Source: Wenzhouxiangella sp.
Lineage (GTDB): Bacteria; Pseudomonadota; Gammaproteobacteria; Xanthomonadales; Wenzhouxiangellaceae
Assembly (NCBI GenBank): GCA_007127425.1
Contig: SKZJ01000306.1
Span: 1-8,540 of the forward strand
Length of the DNA: 8,540 nt
Reading direction: 5' to 3'
The stretch's first letter is position 1, and the number at the start of each line of letters is the position of its first letter. Below are positions 1 through 5,561 of the stretch, piece by piece. The notes beneath the pieces were generated by a model. That model saw nothing but the letters and a program-made list of their open reading frames with translations. It searched no databases and was not told the DNA's origin. A program made the translations under genes and the position numbers.

Positions 1-221
1 CCGAGCCGAGCCGACTCTTCTGGGCCTTTTCCGACCACGGCCAAGGGAGCACCACCCGCTTCCGATGGTCGGAGGCCCGTCAAAGAGCCGCTAACCCCGT
101 TTCAGTCATTGAAATTTAGGTCATTCGAATTTGTTTGAAAATTGGTGCTTGGTCTTGGAATTTTCAGGACCAATCCATCTCCCGAAGCCAGGGAGTCTCG
201 GACCCCCTATCGGTGTCTCCA
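1..221. other. Non-coding or gene-tail region left of the operon terminator
   Basis: I can assign no gene here. All six frames run open from the left edge for only 80 to 138 bases. Plus-strand frames close at 92-94 (TAA), 117-119 (TAG) and 136-138 (TGA). The frame ending at 117-119, with peptide text such as LFWAFSDHGQG and RFRWSEAR, could be the tail of a convergent gene, but I do not recognise it. Leftward, a GTG GTG at 55-50 opens to the edge without a convincing context. Other structure: a direct CCGAG CCGAG at 1-10, a 7-bp inverted repeat CCGACCA (31-37) / TGGTCGG (66-72), and TTGGTC (149-154) / GACCAA (168-173). Confidence 0.4.
113..141 (-). promoter_or_regulatory. Weak candidate promoter pointing left, out of the window
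   Basis: In the only strongly AT-rich patch of the left end, the minus strand has TTTTCA (141-136), a 17-bp spacer and TAAATT (118-113), 4 of 6 matches to each sigma70 box. Being downstream of the lpxC terminator, it could serve the next leftward gene outside the window. AT-rich DNA yields such matches by chance. Confidence 0.25.
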
Positions 222-222
222 C

Positions 223-251
223 AAAAGAAAGCCCCGACTCAAGGCCGGGGC
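223..251 (-). terminator. Intrinsic terminator after lpxC
   Basis: About 30 nt after the lpxC TAA, the minus strand reads GCCCCGGC-CTTGA-GTCGGGGC (251-231). This is an 8-bp stem with one G-T wobble and a 5-nt loop, followed at once by TTTCTTTT (230-223). This is a standard Rho-independent terminator for leftward transcription and marks the end of the dcw operon. The other strand has no T-run after the stem, so it is not bidirectional. Confidence 0.88.
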
Positions 252-281
252 AAGATCCTTCAACCAGAAAACCGGCCTTGG

Positions 282-1196
282 TTAAACAGCCTGGGCCGGC
301 TGGACGTAGGAGATTGGAGCACGCCCATCATCTTCGTAGGTCACTTCTTCCCACGCGGTCTCATCGGCCAGCAATGCGCGCACAAGCTGGTTGTTGAGCT
401 CATGCCCGGACTTGTGTCCGGTGAAAGTGCCAACGGGATTGCGACCAAGGAGGTAGAGGTCGCCGATGGCATCGAGCACCTTGTGCTTGACGAACTCGTC
501 GTCGTAGCGCAGGCCGTTCTCGTTGAGCACTCGGTAGTCATCGAGCACGACGGCATTGTCGAGACTGCCTCCGAGAACCAGGTTGCGCTGGCGCAGGTAC
601 TCGATGTCGCGCATGAAACCGAACGTGCGCGCACGTGCGACTTCCTTGAGATAGGACGTGGTGGAAAAATCGATGTCGGCCTTGCAGGAATGCGAGCGAA
701 TGACCGGGTGATCAAACTCTATCGTGAACTTGACGCGGAAACCGTCGCTGGGCTCGAAACGCACCCAGCGGTCGCCGTCATGAACCTCGACCGGCTTGAG
801 AATCTTGATGAAGCGCTTGGCCGCGTTCTGTTCGGCGATCCCGGCCGACTGAACCAGGAAGGCGAATGGACCGGCACTGCCGTCCATGATCGGTACTTCC
901 GATGCGCTGAGATCGATATAAAGGTTGTCGATACCCAACCCGGCCAGCGCCGACATGAGGTGCTCGATCGTGGCGACCCGTACACCGTTGTCGTCGACCA
1001 TGGTGGTCGACAATGCGGTATCACCCACACGATGCGGTTCGGCCTTGATCTCGACAACCGGATCAAGGTCGACACGGCGGAATACGATGCCGGTGTTGAC
1101 AGGCGCCGGACGCAGGGTCATCAGGACCTTGTCGCCCGTGTGCATGCCCACGCCTGTGGCACGAATGACATTTTTTAATGTTCTTTGCTTGATCAC
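282..1196 (-). CDS. lpxC: LpxC, UDP-3-O-acyl-N-acetylglucosamine deacetylase
   Basis: LpxC is the cytoplasmic zinc amidase that catalyses the committed step of lipid A synthesis, deacetylating UDP-3-O-acyl-GlcNAc. The protein is 304 aa (E. coli 305), and the key residues fall at E. coli numbers. Zinc ligands are His79 (in ATIEHL), His238 and Asp242 (in [11 protein letters not shown]), the catalytic base is Glu78, and the general acid is His265 in HKSGHELN. The early [20 protein letters not shown] and the [14 protein letters not shown] stretch (188-202) are family hallmarks. The start is GTG at 1196: translation from there gives the exact LpxC N-terminus, no ATG is available, and an in-frame TAG lies upstream at the -10 box. 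No clear Shine-Dalgarno precedes it (GGCCACAAA), suggesting modest initiation. The C-terminus is short and nonpolar (QPAQAV), as in proteins tuned by FtsH proteolysis, but that role is untested here. The gene is last in the cluster. Confidence 0.98.
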   Translation of the reverse strand: MIKQRTLKNVIRATGVGMHTGDKVLMTLRPAPVNTGIVFRRVDLDPVVEIKAEPHRVGDTALSTTMVDDNGVRVATIEHLMSALAGLGIDNLYIDLSASEVPIMDGSAGPFAFLVQSAGIAEQNAAKRFIKILKPVEVHDGDRWVRFEPSDGFRVKFTIEFDHPVIRSHSCKADIDFSTTSYLKEVARARTFGFMRDIEYLRQRNLVLGGSLDNAVVLDDYRVLNENGLRYDDEFVKHKVLDAIGDLYLLGRNPVGTFTGHKSGHELNNQLVRALLADETAWEEVTYEDDGRAPISYVQPAQAV

Positions 1197-1226
1197 TTTG
1201 TGGCCAAATGCTGGTAGTCGCGACGA

Positions 1227-1254
1227 AGTCTAGCACAGGAATTCGTCGTGAAAA
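1227..1254 (-). promoter_or_regulatory. Candidate sigma70 promoter for lpxC
   Basis: On the minus strand TTTTCA (1254-1249), a 16-bp spacer and TAGACT (1232-1227) match the -35 and -10 consensus at 4 of 6 each. A TG one base before the -10 (TGCTAGACT) makes it an extended -10. Transcription would start about 20 to 25 nt upstream of the GTG, leaving a short leader. A dedicated lpxC promoter after ftsZ is known in E. coli; here it is predicted from sequence only. Confidence 0.5.
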
Positions 1255-1266
1255 AGCACTTTTTCA
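1249..1266. repeat. 18-bp inverted repeat TGAAAAAG-CA-CTTTTTCA at the lpxC promoter
   Basis: A perfect dyad with 8-bp arms and a 2-bp centre, in an AT-rich patch that contrasts with the GC-rich surroundings. Its left arm is also the proposed -35 box of the lpxC promoter (TTTTCA, minus strand), so a protein bound here would overlap RNA polymerase. It has 8 matched pairs with no mismatch, unlikely but not impossible by chance in an A/T-run. Confidence 0.5.
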
Positions 1267-1282
1267 ACATTTTGACCACACT

Positions 1283-1300
1283 TGTTGCGTCAGAGCAACA
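1283..1300. repeat. 18-bp inverted repeat TGTTGC-N6-GCAACA upstream of lpxC
   Basis: A perfect dyad with 6-bp arms around GTCAGA, centred about 60 bp upstream of the lpxC -10 candidate. The size and spacing are those of a dimer-binding operator. No regulator is identified by the sequence. It could also form a small RNA hairpin if transcription from ftsZ reads through. Confidence 0.45.
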
Positions 1301-1361
1301 CACCTTGTCATTCCATTGTCACCGACCGGCACCGCTTCGATGGCGAGAACGAGGCGATGCC

Positions 1362-1377
1362 GGCCGGTTGCCCGGCC
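1362..1377 (-). other. Second hairpin in the ftsZ-lpxC gap, GCAA tetraloop
   Basis: On the minus strand GGCCGG-GCAA-CCGGCC forms a 6-bp stem closed by a GNRA-type tetraloop. It lies 11 nt beyond the first post-ftsZ hairpin. No T-run follows (GGCATCGCC). Two GC stems in tandem right after a highly expressed gene suggest an mRNA 3' structure. In GC-rich DNA, however, a 6-bp stem alone is weak evidence. Confidence 0.35.
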
Positions 1378-1388
1378 CGCCGGTCGCC

Positions 1389-1416
1389 GACGCTCCCCCG
1401 AACCGGGGGAGTCGTC
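1389..1416 (-). other. Strong GC hairpin just after ftsZ, without a T-run
   Basis: CTCCCCCG-AAC-CGGGGGAG at 1393-1411 is a perfect 8-bp inverted repeat. GACG (1389-1392) and CGTC (1413-1416) extend it to 12 pairs around one bulged base (1412). It starts 8 nt after the ftsZ stop codon. On the minus strand it is followed by GCGACCGGCG rather than a U-tract, so it is not a canonical intrinsic terminator. It could be a 3' stabilising structure that protects ftsZ mRNA, a processing site, or a weak or Rho-assisted attenuator that lowers lpxC relative to ftsZ. Confidence 0.55.
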
Positions 1417-1423
1417 GCCCGTG

Positions 1424-2578
1424 TCAGTCGGCCTGGTTGCGCAGGAACGCCGGAATATCGAGGTAATCGAGTTCCTTTTGTTCACCCAACCGCTTGTTGC
1501 TCTCACCCCGGCCTTCTTCTCTGCGGGTCGCCTGCTGTTCGCTCTCGTTCGACATGAACGGCTCGTTATCCGTTCCAGTACGGACCAGTTTCATCGGCTT
1601 TTCCTGGCTTTTAGGCCGCTTCTCGCCCAGCCCGGTCGCCACCACCGTCACGCGCAAGTCGTCGGTCATGTCGGGATCGATCACCGTACCCATGACAACC
1701 GTTGCGTCTTCGCTGGCCAGGTCCGCCACGGTTGTGCCGACTTCCTCGAACTCCTTCATGCTCAGGGTCATGCCGGCAGTAACGTTGACCAGGATGCCGC
1801 AGGCACCGTTGAGGTCGACATCCTCAAGCAAGGGCGAACCGATCGCGGCCTGGGCCGCCATCAAGGCACGGTCTTCACCGCGGGCCGAACCGGCCCCCAT
1901 CATCGCCATACCCATCTCGCTCATCACCGTGCGCACGTCGGCGAAGTCGACGTTGATCAGACCCGGACGGGTGATCAGCTCGGCAATGCCCTGGACGGCG
2001 CCCGAAAGCACCTGGTTGGCCGACTTGAAGGCGTCGAGCAGGGTCACTTCCGGGCCCAGCACGCTCAACAGCTTCGCGTTGGGAATGGTGATCAGCGAAT
2101 CCACGTGATGCGACAGCTCGTCGATACCTTGCTGGGCCACGGCCAGGCGGCGTTGGCCTTCAAAGGGGAACGGCCGGGTGACCACCGCAACGGTGAGAAT
2201 GCCCATTTCCTTGGCGGTCTGGGCGACCACCGGAATCGCTCCGGTACCGGTGCCGCCGCCCATTCCGGCAGTCAGGAACACCATGTCGCAGCCTTCGAGC
2301 ATCTCGCAGATGCGATCACGATCCTCCAGCGCCGACTGACGGCCGACTTCCGGGTTGGCCCCGGCACCCAGGCCCTTGGTCACGCTCGAGCCGATCTGCA
2401 GCGTGGACTTGCCGCCGAAGTTGCGCAGCGCCTGGGAGTCGGTATTGACGCAGATGAAATCCACGCCTTCGATCGCCGACTCCACCATCTGGTTGACGGC
2501 GTTGCCGCCGCCCCCGCCGATACCCACGACCTTTATGGTCGCTCCGGGTGTGTAATTTTCAATCAGTTCAAAAGGCAT
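1424..2578 (-). CDS. ftsZ: FtsZ, tubulin-like cell division GTPase
   Basis: FtsZ polymerises with GTP into the cytoplasmic Z-ring that organises septation. The protein is 384 aa, close to E. coli FtsZ. The GTPase domain starts with IKVVGIGGGGGNAVNQM at 15-31. The tubulin signature GMGGGTGTG is at 105-113, and the T7 catalytic loop NVDFADVRT at 209-217 carries the two aspartates that complete the active site of the neighbouring subunit. A charged, low-complexity linker of about 50 residues (about 320-370, rich in E, K, R, S and Q) follows. It leads to the C-terminal conserved peptide DYLDIPAFLRNQAD (371-384), the docking site for FtsA and ZipA. AGGAG (2587-2591) lies 8 nt before the ATG, one of the better ribosome binding sites here, fitting FtsZ's high abundance. 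The TGA is followed within 8 nt by a strong hairpin. Confidence 0.99.
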   Translation of the reverse strand: MPFELIENYTPGATIKVVGIGGGGGNAVNQMVESAIEGVDFICVNTDSQALRNFGGKSTLQIGSSVTKGLGAGANPEVGRQSALEDRDRICEMLEGCDMVFLTAGMGGGTGTGAIPVVAQTAKEMGILTVAVVTRPFPFEGQRRLAVAQQGIDELSHHVDSLITIPNAKLLSVLGPEVTLLDAFKSANQVLSGAVQGIAELITRPGLINVDFADVRTVMSEMGMAMMGAGSARGEDRALMAAQAAIGSPLLEDVDLNGACGILVNVTAGMTLSMKEFEEVGTTVADLASEDATVVMGTVIDPDMTDDLRVTVVATGLGEKRPKSQEKPMKLVRTGTDNEPFMSNESEQQATRREEGRGESNKRLGEQKELDYLDIPAFLRNQAD

Positions 2579-2635
2579 AACAGTCTCTCCTATTCACTCG
2601 CCATAACGATCAACACGTTTGAAAAACGGGAGTTC

Positions 2636-2667
2636 GGCACGTGCCTTCTTAAAGGGCACTTTGTGCC
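2636..2667 (-). repeat. Paired inverted repeats with four GGCAC/GTGCC half-sites, upstream of ftsZ
   Basis: The 118-bp ftsA-ftsZ gap (2579-2696) holds two adjacent palindromes made from the same half-site: GGCACGTGCC at 2636-2645 and GGCAC-TTT-GTGCC at 2655-2667. Their centres are about 20.5 bp apart, close to two helical turns, which is operator-like. In the leftward transcript the four segments (1 to 4) can pair in alternative ways: 1 with 2 (loop AAA), or 2 with 3 (loop of 9) enclosed by 1 with 4. The second fold extends one pair further as CGGCAC/GTGCCG. The element is 58 to 89 nt upstream of the ftsZ ATG. I see no strong -35/-10 pair in this gap. CCCGTTTTTC follows the repeat, but its T-run is too far from the stem for a classic terminator. 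Function is inference. Confidence 0.6.
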
Positions 2668-2696
2668 GCTCCCTGCCTTACCGAGGTACATCGACC

Positions 2697-3926
2697 TCAA
2701 AACTCCCCCTGGAACCAGTTTCTGATCCGGTTCCAGAGACTCTCTCCACCGCGCCCCAATCCTCCGTGACGCGGCATGTCCATTCGGCTGCCGTAGATCA
2801 GCAGCCCGACGCCGGTAGCGTGAATCTGGTTATTGACCACCTCGCTCAAGCCGGTGACATGCTGCGGTGCGCCCAGGCGAACCGGCATGTGCAGGATTTC
2901 CTCGGCCAGTTCGACCACGCCTTCCATCTTCGAACCGCCGCCGGTCAGCACCAGACCAGCCGGAATCATCGATTCGAAACCCGACTGCCGAAGCTGCTTG
3001 TGAACGTGGTTGAACAGTTCGCGGTAGCGCGCCTCGACCACCTGGGCCAGGGTCTGGCGCTCAAGCCTGCGATGCGGGCGGTCGCCCACGCTGGGCACCT
3101 GGATGGTCTCGTCGGAGCTGGCCAGTTGCTCCAGCGCGCAGGCGTACTTGATCTTGATTTCCTCGGCATGCATCGTCGGCGTCCTGAGGGCCACGGCGAT
3201 ATCGTTGGTCACCAGGTCGCCGGCAATCGGAATGCAGGCGGTGTAACGGATCGCGCCTTCGGTGAACACCGCGATGTCGGTCGTGCCGGCACCGATGTCG
3301 ACCAGGCCGATGCCGAGGTCCTTTTCGTCCTCGCTGAGCACGGCATAGCTGGAAGCCAGCTGCTGCAGGATCAGGTCATCGACCTGCAGCCCGCAGCGCG
3401 CCACGCACTTGGTGACGTTCTGCACCGCACTGACCGCGGCGGTGACCAGGTGAACACGCGCTTCCAGGCGCACGCCCGACATGCCCACCGGCTGGCGGAT
3501 GCCGTCGGTTGAATCGATGACGTACTCCTGCGGCAACACGTGCAGGATGCGCTGGTCGGCCGGAATGGCCACCGCGCGAGCCGACTCGAGCACGCGCTCG
3601 ACATCGCTCTCGGTCACTTCCTTGTCACGAATGGCGACCGCACCGTGCGAATTGAGAGAACTGATGTGGCTGCCGGCGATACCGGCGAAAACCGAATGGA
3701 TCTCGCAGTCGGCCATCAACTCGGCCTCTTCCACCGCGCGCTGGATGGACTGCTCGGTCGACTCGATATCGACCACCACCCCGCGTTTGAGTCCACGCGA
3801 GGGATGCGACCCCAGCCCGATCACCTCGACCTGGCCGTCGGGTTGCATCTCGCCGACGATGGCGACGATCTTGCTCGTGCCGATATCCAGTCCGACGACC
3901 AGCGATTTTTCCGGCCGCTTAGCCAT
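2697..3926 (-). CDS. ftsA: FtsA, actin-like membrane tether of FtsZ
   Basis: FtsA is an actin/Hsp70-fold ATP-binding protein that anchors FtsZ filaments to the inner membrane and recruits later divisome proteins. The protein is 409 aa (E. coli about 420). The phosphate-1 motif VVGLDIGTSKI is at 10-20. The FtsA-specific 1C subdomain follows, with SHISSLNSHGAVAI at 86-99. The phosphate-2 motif GLVDIGAGTTDIAVF is at 207-221 and the adenosine motif GLVLTGGGSKMEG at 324-336. The conserved patch RRLERQTLAQVVEARY (286-301) is present. The last residues, GESLWNRIRNWFQGEF (394-409), form the amphipathic membrane-targeting helix, so the C-terminus is intact. The ATG at 3926 overlaps the ftsQ TAA (ATGGCTAA, 8 bp shared). 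A GGGAG (3939-3943) lies 12 nt upstream, a rather long spacing, so translation is probably helped by coupling to ftsQ. Confidence 0.98.
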   Translation of the reverse strand: MAKRPEKSLVVGLDIGTSKIVAIVGEMQPDGQVEVIGLGSHPSRGLKRGVVVDIESTEQSIQRAVEEAELMADCEIHSVFAGIAGSHISSLNSHGAVAIRDKEVTESDVERVLESARAVAIPADQRILHVLPQEYVIDSTDGIRQPVGMSGVRLEARVHLVTAAVSAVQNVTKCVARCGLQVDDLILQQLASSYAVLSEDEKDLGIGLVDIGAGTTDIAVFTEGAIRYTACIPIAGDLVTNDIAVALRTPTMHAEEIKIKYACALEQLASSDETIQVPSVGDRPHRRLERQTLAQVVEARYRELFNHVHKQLRQSGFESMIPAGLVLTGGGSKMEGVVELAEEILHMPVRLGAPQHVTGLSEVVNNQIHATGVGLLIYGSRMDMPRHGGLGRGGESLWNRIRNWFQGEF

Positions 3927-4668
3927 GATGAGCGTTCTCTCCCGTTTGTTCGCCGGCCCAGCGCACCGCCAGACCGTTGGTGTATCGCATGTCGATGACG
4001 CGCGGTCGGCGCTCGCCGCCGTTCAGTTGGGCGTGCACCGCGATGTAGCGATCCAGCCGTTCGTGCACCTCTTCGCGGCCCAGCACCAGCCGGGCCCCGC
4101 TGCCCAGCACCACCTGCCAGGCACCGCGTTCATCGACTTCCAGTTGCTCTATGTCCTGGCCGATGGCGCCCAGGCTTCGGCGCATATCCAGCCAGTTTTC
4201 CAGCACATCCTGTCGGCGACTCTCCGGGCCGCGCAGCCTTGCCAGGCCCTGCATGCCGTCGCTGCCGTCGACCCGAAACACTTCGCCACGGTCACTGAAC
4301 AGGCCGGTATCATTCCAGCGCGCGACCGGTCGGTGCTCGACCACGCGAATGTGCAACGCGTCGGGCCACTGGCGGGCGACTTCGGCCTGCGCAACCCAGG
4401 GCAAGGCCTCGATCGCTGCTCGCAACTTGTTCAGGTCGGCGGCAAAAAAGCCGCGTGAGGCCTGGTCGACCGCGGCCGCGCGGATCTGGTTGGCGCTGGT
4501 GCGATCGAGATCACCTTCGACATCGAGCCACGCGAGCGCCCATTGATCGCTACCGATCAGCCCGGTCTTGAGCCAGAGCACGAACAGCCCGGCCACGCCG
4601 GCGAGCACCAGCGTGGCAATCCACGTCGGCCGGATTACGCGGTCCGGCTGGTGTTCAGGATTCGCCAT
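3919..4668 (-). CDS. ftsQ: FtsQ, divisome protein with POTRA domain
   Basis: FtsQ is a bitopic inner-membrane protein that links the cytoplasmic FtsZ/FtsA ring to the periplasmic FtsB/FtsL and FtsW/FtsI complex. With the start chosen here the protein is 249 aa. A short cytoplasmic tail (1-14) leads to a transmembrane helix (about 15-34, WIATLVLAGVAGLFVLWL). A POTRA-like domain follows (about 45-115, ending in the family-typical LPWVAQAEVARQWPDALHIR and VVEHRPVARW). The beta domain covers about 120-235, with VDGSDG and the late VIDMRYTNGLAVRW strand. The frame is open 32 codons further up to 4764, but that part lies in ddlB, looks like its shadow, and is unlike FtsQ. The ATG at 4668 has GAGGA at 4675-4679, 6 nt away. 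The sequence is divergent, as is usual for FtsQ, so identity rests on architecture, conserved patches and location between ddl and ftsA. Confidence 0.95.
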   Translation of the reverse strand: MANPEHQPDRVIRPTWIATLVLAGVAGLFVLWLKTGLIGSDQWALAWLDVEGDLDRTSANQIRAAAVDQASRGFFAADLNKLRAAIEALPWVAQAEVARQWPDALHIRVVEHRPVARWNDTGLFSDRGEVFRVDGSDGMQGLARLRGPESRRQDVLENWLDMRRSLGAIGQDIEQLEVDERGAWQVVLGSGARLVLGREEVHERLDRYIAVHAQLNGGERRPRVIDMRYTNGLAVRWAGEQTGENAHHG

Positions 4669-5561
4669 ACCAGTTCCTCGAAATCGATTCCGGCGGCATG
4701 GGCCGCCATCGGCATCAGTGAGTGATCGGTCATGCCGGGGGTGGTGTTCACCTCCAGCAGCCACGGACGGTCATCGCGATCGACCATCAGGTCGACCCGG
4801 CCCCAACCACTTGTGCCCAGTACACGGAAGGCCTCCAGGCAAAGCTCGGCCAGCTCGGCTTCGCGTGCCGGCGGCAATCCGCAGGGACAGCGATAGCGGG
4901 TATCGCCCGATTCGTACTTGGCCTCGTAGTCGTAGAATTCGCGCGGCGTCTCAAGCCGGATCAGCGGCAGCACCCGGTCCTCGAGCACGGCTGCGGTGTA
5001 CTCGGGGCCCTCGATCAACTGCTCGACCAGCACCTGCGGATCACAGGCCAGTGCCTTGTCGATGGCCGCGGCCAGGTCGACCGCATGATCGACCCGGCTC
5101 ATGCCGATGCTCGAGCCCTCGCGCACCGGCTTGACGAACCAGGGCGCTGGCAGTTCCGCGGCGATACGCTCGGCATCGGTAGCCGAACGTGCATTGCGCC
5201 AGTCCGGCGTCGGAAGACCACAGGCGGCAAACACCCGCTTGCTTTGCAGCTTGTCCATGCTCAGCGCCGATGCCAGCACGCCCGACCCGGTCACCGGCAC
5301 ACCGTAGATTCGCAAGGCGCCCTGCAAGGCACCGTCTTCACCGCCACGGCCGTGCAACAGGTTGAACACGCGGTCGTAGTGACCTGCGGCAACCTGTTCG
5401 AGCAAACGACGGGGACCATCGACCACGCTGAACTGCACGCCGAGAGCCTCCAGTGCGGCGGCCACCGCACGTCCGCCGCGCAGTGACACTTCACGCTCGG
5501 CGCTGTCGCCGCCGACCACCAGGGCCACATGTCCAAACTGACGCGGGTCCCGCTCGTTCAT
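4635..5561 (-). CDS. ddlB: D-alanine--D-alanine ligase, Ddl
   Basis: This cytoplasmic ATP-grasp enzyme joins two D-Ala molecules with ATP; MurF then adds the dipeptide to the UDP-MurNAc-tripeptide. The protein is 308 aa, about the length of E. coli DdlB. The N-terminal substrate motif GGDSAEREVSL is at 17-27. LLHGRGGEDGALQG (68-81) and the flexible-loop serines REGSSIGM (147-154) follow. The omega-loop FYDYEAKY ends in Tyr216, the same number as in E. coli DdlB; Tyr at this position goes with D-Ala-D-Ala rather than D-Ala-D-lactate synthesis. The metal and ATP site shows GRVDLMVD (254-261) and LLEVNTTPGMTDHS (268-281). GGGAG (5569-5573) lies 7 nt before the ATG, which overlaps the murC stop in an ATGA. 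The 3' end overlaps ftsQ by 34 bp. The symbol ddlB rests on the dcw location; whether a second ddl exists elsewhere cannot be seen. Confidence 0.97.
   Translation of the reverse strand: MNERDPRQFGHVALVVGGDSAEREVSLRGGRAVAAALEALGVQFSVVDGPRRLLEQVAAGHYDRVFNLLHGRGGEDGALQGALRIYGVPVTGSGVLASALSMDKLQSKRVFAACGLPTPDWRNARSATDAERIAAELPAPWFVKPVREGSSIGMSRVDHAVDLAAAIDKALACDPQVLVEQLIEGPEYTAAVLEDRVLPLIRLETPREFYDYEAKYESGDTRYRCPCGLPPAREAELAELCLEAFRVLGTSGWGRVDLMVDRDDRPWLLEVNTTPGMTDHSLMPMAAHAAGIDFEELVWRILNTSRTA
4675..4679 (-). promoter_or_regulatory. Shine-Dalgarno of ftsQ (decides its start)
   Basis: GAGGA on the minus strand sits 6 nt upstream of the ATG at 4668, still inside the last codons of ddlB. It supports the 249-residue FtsQ over the 281-residue frame that starts at 4764 within ddlB. 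Confidence 0.75.

Noticed and set aside
2579..2635. Possible ftsZ promoter with -10-like GTTATG near 2603
   Set aside because: No acceptable -35 lies 16 to 18 bp upstream on the minus strand, so the match is not better than chance; ftsZ promoters may lie within ftsA or ftsQ.
2683..2698. Small inverted repeat GAGGT/ACCTC at the ftsA stop codon as a terminator
   Set aside because: A 5-bp stem with no T-run; too weak for termination and likely chance.
1208..2725. Very long plus-strand open frame (505 codons) antisense to ftsZ, and similar long antisense frames opposite lpxC, ftsA, ftsQ, ddlB, murC and murG
   Set aside because: They are mirror images of strongly conserved genes on the minus strand, a normal effect of GC-rich codon use. 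Their products are rich in H, R, G and Q, show no recognisable domains, and lack sensible ribosome binding sites.
4669..4764. 32-codon upstream extension of ftsQ into ddlB
   Set aside because: The extension is out-of-frame ddlB sequence rich in R, G and H; the ATG at 4668 has GAGGA 6 nt upstream and places the membrane helix at the usual distance from the N-terminus.
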